Shown here one piece after another: positions 1-9,052 of a DNA stretch of 64,000 bases. Both the position numbers and the translations under genes were made by a program. The DNA lies in the NCBI GenBank assembly GCA_001695595.3, contig MBPM02000010.1, positions 930,001 to 994,000 of the forward strand, written 5' to 3'. The notes beneath the pieces were generated by a model. That model saw only the letters and a list, made by a program, of their open reading frames with translations, was not told the DNA's origin and did no database searches. Position 1 is the first letter of the stretch; each line of letters opens with the position of its first letter. This DNA is from Plasmopara viticola. Its lineage: Eukaryota > Oomycota > Peronosporomycetes > Peronosporales > Peronosporaceae.

Positions 1-153
1 CGAAAGAAATGGAAGACCCATACGACCTCGGTGCTGGATGCACTGCCCGCCGAACGAGACTCGACGTATGCGGACACCACTCTATGCCGTGGACTAGCCA
101 GACTGAGCCTAGCACGTGCATACCTTGGCAACGCGATAACGTAATACATTACA
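1..153 (+). repeat. SINE-like element, partial copy 1
   Basis: This stretch matches the 3' part of two longer copies at 28029-28358 and 53378-53705, which lie in the opposite orientation. Shared landmarks are the run around CGGACACCACTCTATGCCGT and the end GCGATAACGTAATACATTACA, where the simple-sequence tail starts. The element probably continues to the left of the window. The 65-codon ORF across it is not kept open in the other copies, so I do not call a protein. Confidence 0.75.
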
Positions 154-821
154 ACCAGAATGCCGCACGAAAGATTGTACACTTGTGTCGTGACAGTAGC
201 TTTTGAGTAACTTTGTACTACAGCTGACCCGCGTCACAAGCTGCTTCATAAGTATTGTGCAGATAGGCAGTCCTCACTTCTTGCCATTACATGGTCCGCA
301 TTGAGAAGCTTCGCGTAAGTGCACGCACTGTACAAAGGTAAGATGATGATACCAGGTAAAGTGCGTATAAATTGATCATTTTTATATGCCAAAGCATAGC
401 CGATATTTGTGGTGCTAAGAAAATTAAAAATACCAAGCCTCGAATAGTGAGGATCAAAGCTGGTTGTAGGCCAGTGAGCTCCTAATTTTCAGATCTTAAG
501 ATTACTGTGCGATGCGTGTGAAGTTGAAGATAAACAGTTTCATTGCTCTCATTATCTTGTTCAACTGGAATTTTGTTAAGGAAAGTGGACAACACTCTCG
601 ACAGCATATACAGTAACTTCGCTGCCTAGATATTATAATACAAGCCGAGTAAAACGGCAAGTGCGTGTGCATCTAATGTCGTAAAGCTGTGCATAACTGA
701 ATGAAGCCTGACGATTGGTCACAATTACGTGAGGATGATTAAACCATCGTTGGTCACAAAAATATGTAAAACAGTGGTTTTCACCCGCCCGTTCAAACAC
801 CAGAAACCACCTTCGCTCATC
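154..821. other. Intergenic / upstream region of COX6B
   Basis: No gene recognised. An inverted CCAAT pentamer (ATTGG, about 714-718) lies roughly 100 bp upstream of the chosen COX6B start and could be a promoter element, but this is only a short motif match. An in-frame ATG at 735 would lengthen COX6B by 29 residues. Confidence 0.4.
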
Positions 822-1146
822 ATGCCAGCTGACGACGCTAAATTAAAGACCACGCCGCTAGACCCGCGTTTTCCCAACATGAACCAGGCGCAGCACTGTT
901 GGACGCGGTACAACGAGTTCGTACTGTGCCTTAAGACCTATGACGGGGACGAAGACGCGTGTAAGTCGTACTATCAGAACGCTGCCTCGCTCTGCCCTAG
1001 CTCATGGGTACGTTTGCCACGACTGGCGTTACTACTTTTCGGTTTGCATTAGTAATTATTTTTTTACCATTATAATCTGTCGTTAGGTGGAGCGCTGGAA
1101 CGAGCAGCGCGAGGAGGGCACGTTTCAGGGCGTACAGTACGAGTAA
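822..1146 (+). CDS. COX6B: Cytochrome c oxidase subunit 6B (CX9C protein), two exons
   Basis: Small nuclear-encoded subunit of respiratory complex IV, on the intermembrane-space side, where the family helps stabilise the dimer. Exons 822-1007 and 1087-1146 are joined by a 79-bp GT-AG intron, giving 81 residues against about 86 in animals. The family pattern is clear: DPRFPNMNQ near the N-terminus, then CWTRYNEFVLC (CX9C) and CKSYYQNAASLC (CX10C), the disulphide-forming helical hairpin, then PSSW and, after the intron, VERWNEQREEGTFQG. Without splicing the conserved C-terminus is lost, which supports the intron. I chose ATG 822 because it gives the usual family length; ATG 735 is an alternative with a 29-residue extension. 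The gene points toward the HSF gene, which is on the other strand. Confidence 0.95.
1008..1086 (+). other. Intron of COX6B
   Basis: 79 bp, donor GTACGT directly after the TGG codon of PSSW, acceptor TTAG before GTGGAGCGC. It is phase 0. The reading frame and the family motif ERWNEQREEGTF resume immediately after the acceptor. Confidence 0.9.
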
Positions 1147-1940
1147 CGCACTATGTTTTACGCTGCGTCTTGCGTTTCTCTTGTCCAAAGACCCGAAACT
1201 TGCATTGCTGACAATGGGAGGAAGTAACACCTGGGCCATATTATGACGAGGAAAGAATAATGATACCTTGAGAATATAATCGGCTCTCGATTCATATTTA
1301 ACTTTTGCTATTAGTATGTGCTGTGCGTCATCCACACGAAAGGATGAGTGCTACATGTAATGATACTAAAGCGCCAAAGTATGTATACAGAACCCGGTAG
1401 TACTACCGCCACCTTGTAGTACGACAATATCAGTATATCGATAGGTCACACGAAATGTAAGATATCATCGCATTGCGTTCATAGGCCCTCAAGGTGCATT
1501 GATTGGGTTGACGCCTATCCAGATTCACTGCTAGAATTTCGTGCTAACACGATGTATCGACTTGCTGGCACAAATGAACAAGACAATTGCACGACTGTAT
1601 TCAATGATTACCAGGCTTGCGGTATCGGATCATGGCGTAAAGTTTGAGTGAAGCATTGGTTGCAATAAAGAATCGCATCGAGCGAATATTGTTATGATAA
1701 CGCGACCTCCAGTGTGGCCGCGGAATCTTTCCTCTGTAGTGTCGATGTGTAGTGAACCTCTAATGTCGTGAACTCGATTGTGTGAAAAAAAAACTACACT
1801 TAAGCATACATAAATTTTCCTATTTTTTCATGTACACAACATACCGACTAAAGAGTTGAACGTGTATTGCACTTTACATGTACGTAAACACATCAAGATG
1901 GGGAGGAACCATATGAAGTGGCTGACCCAGTTGATCTCTT
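1147..1940. other. Intergenic region between COX6B and the HSF gene
   Basis: About 0.8 kb between two convergent genes. The only coding-like piece is the short CX9C-containing frame at 1495-1647, listed separately. Otherwise no gene recognised. Confidence 0.5.
1495..1647 (+). pseudogene. Possible relic of a CX9C protein (uncertain)
   Basis: An open frame ending at TGA 1645-1647 contains NCTTVFNDYQAC, a CX9C motif with the aromatic and tyrosine spacing seen in twin-CX9C intermembrane-space proteins such as the TRIAP1/Mdm35 group. A TAG just upstream (about 1482-1484) could be an acceptor, but I find no first exon with the partner CX9C. It could be a broken exon, part of an unrecognised spliced gene, or chance. 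Its place 350 bp downstream of another CX9C gene is suggestive only. Confidence 0.2.
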
Positions 1941-3701
1941 TTAAAACCGCGAATTGAAAGAGTGTGGCAATTCCATGGGCGACAAGTGCGAATGGTGGTC
2001 TGGCTGTTGCGCATACGTTCCTGCGCCATTCGACCCGTTTGCAATATGCGAATAACTGGATTCATGCCACGAGAGTGACGAAGAGGGTTGCAGCGGTAGA
2101 TTTTCGTCAAGTGCCGCACTTTCGAGCAACACGTCGATATAGTCACGAGCCGGTTGTGACTGTGTCGCTCGATCGTGCTGTTGCGCTTGGTCTTGTGACT
2201 GGTACCAAGGCACCCGTTCTTGGTGTGCCTGATAGTCTTGCGACTGAAGCCGTTGCGACGGTGGGACGGGATGCAACTCGCCAAATTTCGACGGCATCCC
2301 CAGTGGGGGTTGCGAGTGGTACACTGTACCAGACGTCGCCAGCCATCCCGTGCTGGACTCCGTCTTGATGCCGTAGTCCCCTCTCCCTCGAAACGCCGCG
2401 TGTCGGTTCATGTGCTGTCGTAGTGGCACTTGCTGGTCCTGTTGTCGTGGGACGTGAAAAGCGGCATCTTGATGAAAAAGAGTGGCCGACCCCGGGGGTG
2501 CCATTGACGACGCATCACTTTTTAACGTCGAAGGAAACGGTGTGAGGGACGGGGCCGATGCCATAAAGTCGTCAATTTGATTGGTCGAAAGCGTTTTGCC
2601 ACTTAAATCCACCCCGAGTTGCTCACTTTTGCGTCGCCCACCATTCCCTCCGCCACGGTACCAATGCCGTTGTGCCAAATGTTTTGCTTTTGCCAATTGT
2701 TGCAGGTACACAAAATGTTGTTGCGTACTGGGTGCACTGGCCATCGCTCCCGTCCGCGCTTCCATTTCGAGCTCAAACTCTTGCTCGGCTGGCGTCCCAG
2801 CGCGTGTACGTTTTGGTAACGAAGCCGCCGCGGCTGCAGCCGCAAGACTAAACGCTTCCGAGCCAGGCAGCATTCCCGTCGAGTGGCGACGACCAGCGGC
2901 AGCCGAATTGAGAAACGCCACTTTTGCATTCGACACTGTATTCGATTTTTGCCGCTTGAGCGCTTGTTGCGTCGGGAGTTGCGTCTGTGCGTGTGCCAAA
3001 TCCTGGGCTTCAAAGTGGTCTTCAAGTTGCAAAGTGTGCGCGTGTTTTGATTGGTGAAAATTCTCGATCGAGGTCGGTTTGGTCACGGGAGACAATGTCA
3101 TGGGAGTTGCGCGCTCTTTGCGTTTAATTAGTTTCATGCGGTCTTTATCCGATTGCAAGAAAAAGGGGTGACTAAACGTGCAAATGTTCGTTTGGGTCTT
3201 GGTCCACTTTTTAAACCCAAAATAATTGAGTTGCCGCTGAAAACTCGACACTTTATTGTGTTTAAAGTAGCGAGGTAAAATCTGAGTCGCCAATTCCTCG
3301 GGTTGAATAATCTGAAACGCCGTCCCATCGTGCGACCACGCGATAATCCGTGGATCTTCGACTTCCAATATCTGAAAAAGGAACCGAAGGAACTTTGGGA
3401 CGCCCACGTTTCGGCGCTTAATCACGTGATTCTCTGTCTTTGTTCCATCCTGTGGCACAGTACCAGTCCCGAGAGGAAAGTCTTGCTCATGTTCCGGTTC
3501 TTGGTGAGGCCCGACAAGGGACGCCTGACGTGTGGCCATTGTGTCCATGCCACTATCCACTTTTAATCCAAATGGAGGGAAGTATCCGTGGGGTGAAGAC
3601 GGCGGCTGCGGCGTATCTAAAAGGGTTGTGGACAGCGACGTCTTCGTGTCAGACGCGGGACTGGAAGGGCTGTAGGAGCGACGGTCGACCTCGCCAAGCA
3701 T
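1941..3701 (-). CDS. Heat shock factor (HSF)-type transcription factor
   Basis: Single-exon gene of 586 residues from ATG 3701. Residues about 101-196 form an HSF DNA-binding domain. It opens with VPKFLRFLFQILE, the invariant-type core AWSHDGTAFQI follows, and the recognition-helix region reads FKHNKVSSFQRQLNYFGFKK; it ends near CTFSHPFFLQSDKDRM. Proteins of this family bind GAA-repeat heat shock elements in the nucleus. After the domain come basic KRKER and KRTR stretches (possible nuclear signals), an alanine run (about 290) and a long Q/S/H-rich tail. I do not see a clear HR-A/B leucine-heptad trimerisation domain after the DNA-binding domain, so oligomerisation may differ from classical HSF1. 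Oomycetes carry many HSF-like genes and I cannot say which paralogue this is. An internal ATG at residue 53 is a second possible start; it would still keep the whole domain. Confidence 0.93.
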   Translation of the reverse strand: MLGEVDRRSYSPSSPASDTKTSLSTTLLDTPQPPSSPHGYFPPFGLKVDSGMDTMATRQASLVGPHQEPEHEQDFPLGTGTVPQDGTKTENHVIKRRNVGVPKFLRFLFQILEVEDPRIIAWSHDGTAFQIIQPEELATQILPRYFKHNKVSSFQRQLNYFGFKKWTKTQTNICTFSHPFFLQSDKDRMKLIKRKERATPMTLSPVTKPTSIENFHQSKHAHTLQLEDHFEAQDLAHAQTQLPTQQALKRQKSNTVSNAKVAFLNSAAAGRRHSTGMLPGSEAFSLAAAAAAASLPKRTRAGTPAEQEFELEMEARTGAMASAPSTQQHFVYLQQLAKAKHLAQRHWYRGGGNGGRRKSEQLGVDLSGKTLSTNQIDDFMASAPSLTPFPSTLKSDASSMAPPGSATLFHQDAAFHVPRQQDQQVPLRQHMNRHAAFRGRGDYGIKTESSTGWLATSGTVYHSQPPLGMPSKFGELHPVPPSQRLQSQDYQAHQERVPWYQSQDQAQQHDRATQSQPARDYIDVLLESAALDENLPLQPSSSLSWHESSYSHIANGSNGAGTYAQQPDHHSHLSPMELPHSFNSRF

Positions 3702-5643
3702 TCTGCGTTATGCAACTTTTCAGACCCAGAAATCTTCTAGAGAAAAAAACCTTCCATGTTTTTGCCATGGATACTTTATCGATTTATTCTTGACGTTTTG
3801 ACCAATAGGTGAGTGGATCTGGGAATCATCATGGACTGATTGTGCATGTTTCTGTCGCAAAGCCTGCCTCCTAGCACTATTGAAACGCCTTTTAGTACTT
3901 AATCGTAACTGCGACACACTGCCTCTCAAAGAAAAAGCTGTCTTGAGCAGATTTTGGCTGATCAATAATCCGATTTATCCTCTTAACTTTATCACAAGCT
4001 GCGAAGTAGACCTTTTTGTTGTGATTTCGCTAAATCTGATGATGTATTCAATGGTTCTCTAATAAAATCAGTTTTAAATCAGACACTAACTAACCATATC
4101 TTTTGTAAATGTCCAAAGGTCCAAACGTATCATGTCTCACCTTCACATCCGAATGGGTTAAATGAGATGACTTGGCAGAGAATAAAAAAGGCGGGAACTG
4201 AAAGAGACGGAAGAGCGATGTGGCAATAGGCACGTTCGAACCATCCACTTGCAGATTTGCGCTACAATCCTCAACAGTTTTTACGAATTTGCAACTAATA
4301 AAGATAAAATATGAGTTGACACATTGCTCATGGCAATGGAACTCGTGTGGAGGGAGTGTTTTTGCCGGCTTGAGTGCTTGAGAAAGGCCACCACGCAACA
4401 CAATTTATGCCACCTATGATGCAATTCGCAAAAAGTGGTTGCTCTTCAAAGACTATTGTGGGTGAAGGCGGAATGACTAATTGCATTTGGGTGCGGACGC
4501 TGCACTTATAGCTCAAATGACGGCTACAAAGCTTAGGCATGAATGTGGCGAGAGTTAAACGGCAATTGAAATAGAATGGCCACACACTATCTTCACGGAA
4601 ATCATCGTCCAGACAAAACTCAGTCTTTAGGCCACTAGGTACTACGATAGAGTGCCAGCAAATTCGAGGAGACAAACCATAGGTAGTAAAAAAAAAATTC
4701 TATTACAAAGAAAAAGTATTGGAGTTGAGAAGAAAATAGAAAAATGAAAGCCAAAGTGGCAAACTTTTTTTTTCAAAGGTATCTTTCACAAAATGGTCAA
4801 AATGAAGAAGAGGGCGCTTCACGAGAATCAGGTGGTATGATCGTTTGTATTGACTGTTTAGAATCGTATTCGGTGCTAGCGAAATCAAACAACGATGGTC
4901 TAAGCAAGGAACGACCGAGAATCCTCATTGTTTATTGCACAAGTCAAGTCTCTTCTTCGGTCAGTGTATCAATTTATTGGCAAATAAAACGGCACGAAGG
5001 GCTTGAACATCGTATAGTTAAAATCTATTGATTAAAATATCGTAAGCAGGAGATTTAATGCCTTGTATGTATATCGGTAAAGAGGAGCCCTACACATTTA
5101 CCTCTTTGCTAGAACGACCAAAACTATTTATGACTAAGCGGGAGTGAAGCTTTTTTATTCTTTGTGTAAGGTCAAGCTTCTGACTTATGAATTTAAGCTG
5201 TTGCTCCACGATCTCCTTGCTTAAAACCATAAAATTAGATGTTGGGAATATAAAAAATGCGAACAAGGAGCCAAGTTACCTCTTGAGAAACAGCTGCAAT
5301 GAATGTACGAACCACTACAGCTCGTGGACCTGGCAATGATTTTCCTTGCGTATGTTGTGAGAAAATCGTGGCGCAACGCGATGGACCACGTAGCAGTAGA
5401 CTGGCATTATAATTCCCCTTTTTTGACGTGTTGCCCCTCTTTGTTAGAATTTGAGTGCTTACTGAACCTAATGTGGCGTCACAATTGCCAGTCAAGGAGC
5501 ACCGTGCCCTTTTCCAACCACTACGTCGTGATATCTGAAACGCGTATAATTCGTAATCGCCAGGGGCATTGAGGAGGACCTTTAGCCGTTTTGCCTTAAC
5601 ATCACTGGGTCGTCAGTGTATGAGTTATGTGTTCTAATCGGTA
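3702..5643. other. Intergenic region between divergent HSF and CDT2 genes
   Basis: About 1.9 kb, more AT-rich than its flanks, containing only short frames with no family resemblance on either strand. It must hold the promoters of both divergent genes. I could not single out a convincing initiator or heat shock element. Confidence 0.5.
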
Positions 5644-7524
5644 ATGTCCTTATTAGCCCTTATCTTTAGTGTAAATTCTGCGAAAGCCCGCAATCATTTC
5701 AGCCAATCAAGTGCTTTCGCGACCAAGTTTTCAAAACCATTGATGGGAAACCTCGCGCAGCACCTCGCGCGGCTCCAACTCGGTGCATCGGGAGGAAGGC
5801 ATCGTCCCTCCCGGTCCCTCAACGAGGCGCCTCCCATCAACATCAATGCCTTGTCGATCGCCTCGCAACGTCGCTCCATCCATCGATCCCTCTTGACGTC
5901 GCTCCATTGCCCGACGCAGCACGTCTTTTTAGTAAGAGACGGGTCTACTCTGCGCACTAGCGACGCTTGCACGTCGGCACCCATCTTTCAAGTCGCTTAC
6001 GCACATACCAGCAACTTGGTAGTAGCTGTTAATGAAGAAGGAGCTGCGGGAATCGTCCATGTGGCCGCAAAACGCTGGAAAAGTCGCTGGGACGCGCATC
6101 GCAACGCCGTTTTTGACGCGATTTGGACTCCAGATGACACGCAAGTGCTCACAGCTGCGGGTGATCGAGAAATTCGACTATGGAACGTTGAAATGGCAAT
6201 AAAGTGCTCGAGAGGTGGACAAACGACGCCCCTTTTAACGCTCAAAGGACACGACATGAGTGTCAAATGTGTCCGTCAAGCGCCTCACCACGCTCATCTT
6301 TTCGCGTCAGGGGGTCGCGATGGAAAGGTTTTGCTATGGGATACACGAACAAGTGGGAAACCGATCGATACGCTCGAGAATGTGCATGCAGAGCCAAACA
6401 CTGCATCAAGCAATGGAAAACCGTGCTCGTCGCCCTGTTTTAAGAAAAGACGCTTGTCGTCGACATTTTCTCCTTCGCCACGTAGTGTCACGTGTGTCGA
6501 GTTTGGAGCGAGTAGCTACGAGCTCTTTACCGCTGGAGCTGTGGATGCAGTGGTCAAGTATTGGGACTTTCGACGTCTCAATCGAAAAACCACGCAAATG
6601 ACGCGACAAAAGGCAGTGCCAACGTGTGCACTCTCGTGCTCGAGTCAACAAGGAGCGCGTCGCGGCATTTCGTCGTTGGCATTTCGTCGTAGTCAAGAAG
6701 GGGCGTCGCACTTGCTTGTCAATGTCCTAAACGATTCGATTGTGGTGCTCGATCTCGGACTCGAACGGCCTCAGCACCAAAGCAACAAAATTCTTCGATG
6801 CGTTGGCCATGAAGCCACTTCGTTCTACTCCAAAGCTTCGTTCTGTCCGCAAGGACAGTTCATTGCTGGCTCATCTGCCGATGGAATTGTGTACGTTTGG
6901 GACGCACGTACGAGTACCGTGTGCGATGAGAAGCTGGAATCGTCACCTTTCCAGCGTCTTGAGACGGTACGACGGCTGCCATATTTGGCACTCAAAGGTC
7001 ACACGAAGGAAGTGAATGGGGTCGCGTGGGGTGTTCAAGACTGTCCACAACTTGCATCGTGTTCCGATGATGGTACCGTGCGGTGTTGGCAAGTCGGTGG
7101 AAAACGTGTAGAGCGATTGAAGGCGGCCGAGTTCCAGCTTCGAAGAGCTTCAAGTGCCACTTCTTCGGACGTGACTGGTAGAAGGCAATGGAAGAACTGG
7201 CACGACTTTGATCACCAGCCCAATGGGTTCGCATACCGTGTCCAAGGTCCCTCAGTCTCTCGATCAAGTGTGACATCCAAACCCCGAGCGGACACGCACT
7301 CAAAGAGCGACCAAGTCTCACGCATTGCTCGGCATTCTCGCGTGGATTCTAATTACGAAACGCGCGTAAAAGCACAGCGTGGCATGCAAGAGCCACCAAC
7401 GCGTCGATTTACATGTCGACGCAAAGCAAAGCTTTTCAGCGTATCGAAACAAGCGCAGCGGACGTTAGTAGACTTATGGAAAATGACTGAGGAGCAAGGG
7501 AACAGTCATGACTCAGTCAAGTGA
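5644..7524 (+). CDS. CDT2/DTL-type WD40 substrate receptor of CRL4 ubiquitin ligase
   Basis: Single-exon, 626 residues. A WD40 propeller spans about residues 110-500. Diagnostic stretches are WDAHRNAVFDAIWTPDD, LTAAGDREIRLWNV, ASGGRDGKVLLWDTR, ELFTAGAVDAVVKYWDFRR, GSSADGIVYVWDAR, GHTKEVNGVAWG and ASCSDDGTVRCW. Their order and the NEEGAAGIVHV segment before the first full repeat match the metazoan CDT2/DTL family rather than generic WD40 proteins. WDTR, WDFRR and WDAR fit DWD boxes, which dock on DDB1. Family role: on chromatin-bound PCNA the CRL4-CDT2 ligase ubiquitinates Cdt1 and other replication factors. The tail is basic and ends with QRTLVDLW (605-612), spaced like a PIP box but ending in Leu-Trp instead of two aromatics. 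ATG 5743 (MGNLAQHL) is an alternative start 33 codons in. The gene is convergent with the aminotransferase gene, 64 bp between stops. Confidence 0.85.
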   Translation: MSLLALIFSVNSAKARNHFSQSSAFATKFSKPLMGNLAQHLARLQLGASGGRHRPSRSLNEAPPININALSIASQRRSIHRSLLTSLHCPTQHVFLVRDGSTLRTSDACTSAPIFQVAYAHTSNLVVAVNEEGAAGIVHVAAKRWKSRWDAHRNAVFDAIWTPDDTQVLTAAGDREIRLWNVEMAIKCSRGGQTTPLLTLKGHDMSVKCVRQAPHHAHLFASGGRDGKVLLWDTRTSGKPIDTLENVHAEPNTASSNGKPCSSPCFKKRRLSSTFSPSPRSVTCVEFGASSYELFTAGAVDAVVKYWDFRRLNRKTTQMTRQKAVPTCALSCSSQQGARRGISSLAFRRSQEGASHLLVNVLNDSIVVLDLGLERPQHQSNKILRCVGHEATSFYSKASFCPQGQFIAGSSADGIVYVWDARTSTVCDEKLESSPFQRLETVRRLPYLALKGHTKEVNGVAWGVQDCPQLASCSDDGTVRCWQVGGKRVERLKAAEFQLRRASSATSSDVTGRRQWKNWHDFDHQPNGFAYRVQGPSVSRSSVTSKPRADTHSKSDQVSRIARHSRVDSNYETRVKAQRGMQEPPTRRFTCRRKAKLFSVSKQAQRTLVDLWKMTEEQGNSHDSVK

Positions 7525-7588
7525 CAAAGAGTGCAGCATGAATTGGGAGTTGCCAGTGACTTTCATTCTATGGTGACTGACCACGAGG

Positions 7589-9052
7589 TTACAAAATCTC
7601 TTCTTGAAACGCCTGATCAAACACATGAAGAAGCTGATCAATGTCCTTTTCATCGACCACGAGCGGCGGGCAGAGACGAATGGTGCTACACACAAACAAG
7701 AGAGAGAAAAGGATTAAACCAGTGGCGTCATTCACCCCAAGCAGCCAATCAACACGTACTTGTCCCCGGCCGAGATGATGAGCACCCGTTTCGCGAGTGC
7801 AAACTTGATCAGTGGTCCCACGGGTTGATGGCACTCGAGTGCACAAAAGAGGCCCTTGTTGCCCCGAACGTCGGCAATTTGCTTTGGATACTTGAGCTGC
7901 AACTTTTTCAACCCCGTGGCCAAGTACTCGCCTCGTGCTCGCACCTTGGCCAAAAAGTCGTCGTCCATGATTTTCGTGAGGACCGTCTTGGCCACTGCAC
8001 ACACGAGTGGATTGCCACCAAACGTCGTCCCGTGCTGACCAGGAGCGATGGCTGACGCGACCTTGTTGGACAGTAAAATTGCCCCAATGGGCAACCCACC
8101 CGCCAAGGGCTTGGCCAACGTCATGACATCCGGCGTCACGTCGTACAGTTCATGCGCAAATAACTTGCCCGTGCGGCCGAGCCCACACTGCACTTCGTCG
8201 GTAATGAGCAGCGCATCGTGTTTATCGCACAAGGCACGCAAGTCCCGCATGAAGGCCGGGTCGGCAGGGTACACGCCACCTTCGCCTTGGATCGGCTCGA
8301 CAAAAATACCTGCCGTTTTGTCATTGATGAAGCGTTTGACACTCTCAATGTCATTGAACTCGGCGTAGTGTACACCGGGTACCAAGGGCATGAACGCTTG
8401 GCGAATCGCGGGCTTGTGGGTCAGTGTCAAGGCCGCCGCCGTGCGTCCGTGGAACCCGTGTTTAAACGAAATGAACTCATACTTTTTGCCTTCCAAAGGC
8501 CTGTTTTAACGTCAGAACAGCCACGACTTTTTACCAGCAACATAAGCCATGAAAAGAAAAAAAAGATGGCACGTACGTTCCCTGCGAGACACGGTTTGCG
8601 TACAATCGTGCAAATTTATAGGCCCCTTCGTTGGCTTCGGTCCCCGAATTGGCAAAAAAAACTTTGTCAAAACACGAATTGTCGACCAAAGTCTTGGCGA
8701 GCTCGAGCGGGGCTTTTGTATGAAACAAATTGCTGACGTGCGTCACGTTCTTGCCATGCTTTACGAGACTTTGGTACCAATCGTCGTCACCGTGACCTAG
8801 ACCGGACACGGCAATGCCCGCATAAAAGTCGAGGAATTCACGGCCTTGCTCGTCGTACAATTTGCTGCCTTTGCCATGGGTAAACACGAGCCCCTTCTCG
8901 CCACGCACCCCATCGGGATTGTACGTTTTGGCCAAGTATTTCGTCTCGTACACGTCCGGTTGAAACGGTCGAGCCACTGCAGCAAAGGCTCGTGATGGAG
9001 GGCGCGTCGTGCGCTGCAGCGACTTGATCGATCGTAGAGCAGACGGCAGCAT
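7589..9052 (-). CDS. Acetylornithine aminotransferase, mitochondrial, three exons
   Basis: PLP-dependent class III aminotransferase of arginine biosynthesis (N-acetylglutamate semialdehyde to N-acetylornithine with glutamate as donor). Exons on the minus strand: 9052-8577, 8500-7760 and 7685-7589; total 437 residues, normal for the family. Motifs in order: DFYAGIAVSGLGH, FFANSGTEANEGAYK, KHGFHGRTAAALT, EPIQGEGG, ITDEVQCGLGRTGK, then LAKPLAGGLPIGA with the Schiff-base lysine at about residue 289, HGTTFGGNPL, and GDNTIRLCPPLVV formed across intron 2. The N-terminus (MLPSALRSIKSLQRTTRPPSR) is rich in Arg and Ser without acidic residues, as in mitochondrial targeting peptides. The frame is open 27 bases further upstream, but without an ATG. 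Ornithine aminotransferase is the nearest alternative; the GDNTIRLCPPL ending and overall pattern favour the ArgD/ARG8 group. Confidence 0.93.
7686..7759 (-). other. Intron 2 of the acetylornithine aminotransferase gene
   Basis: 74 bp, donor GTACGT at 7759, acceptor TGTGTAG ending at 7686. Splitting a codon AA|C here restores the family motif GDNTIRLCPPL, whereas reading through hits a stop at 7732. Confidence 0.9.
8501..8576 (-). other. Intron 1 of the acetylornithine aminotransferase gene
   Basis: 76 bp, donor GTACGT at 8576, acceptor AAAACAG ending at 8501. It splits the codon AC|G and joins the family segments SQG and PLEGKKYEFISF. Confidence 0.9.

Noticed and set aside
2581..3057. Plus-strand 158-codon cysteine/alanine-rich frame
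   Set aside because: Antisense to the HSF gene; composition reflects complementary codons.
4090..5572. Several frames of 86-115 codons as small genes
   Set aside because: No start context, no recognisable domains, and similar frames occur on both strands, as expected by chance in this composition.
7531..8736. Plus-strand frames of 106-174 codons
   Set aside because: Antisense to the aminotransferase exons, which carry clear catalytic motifs on the other strand.
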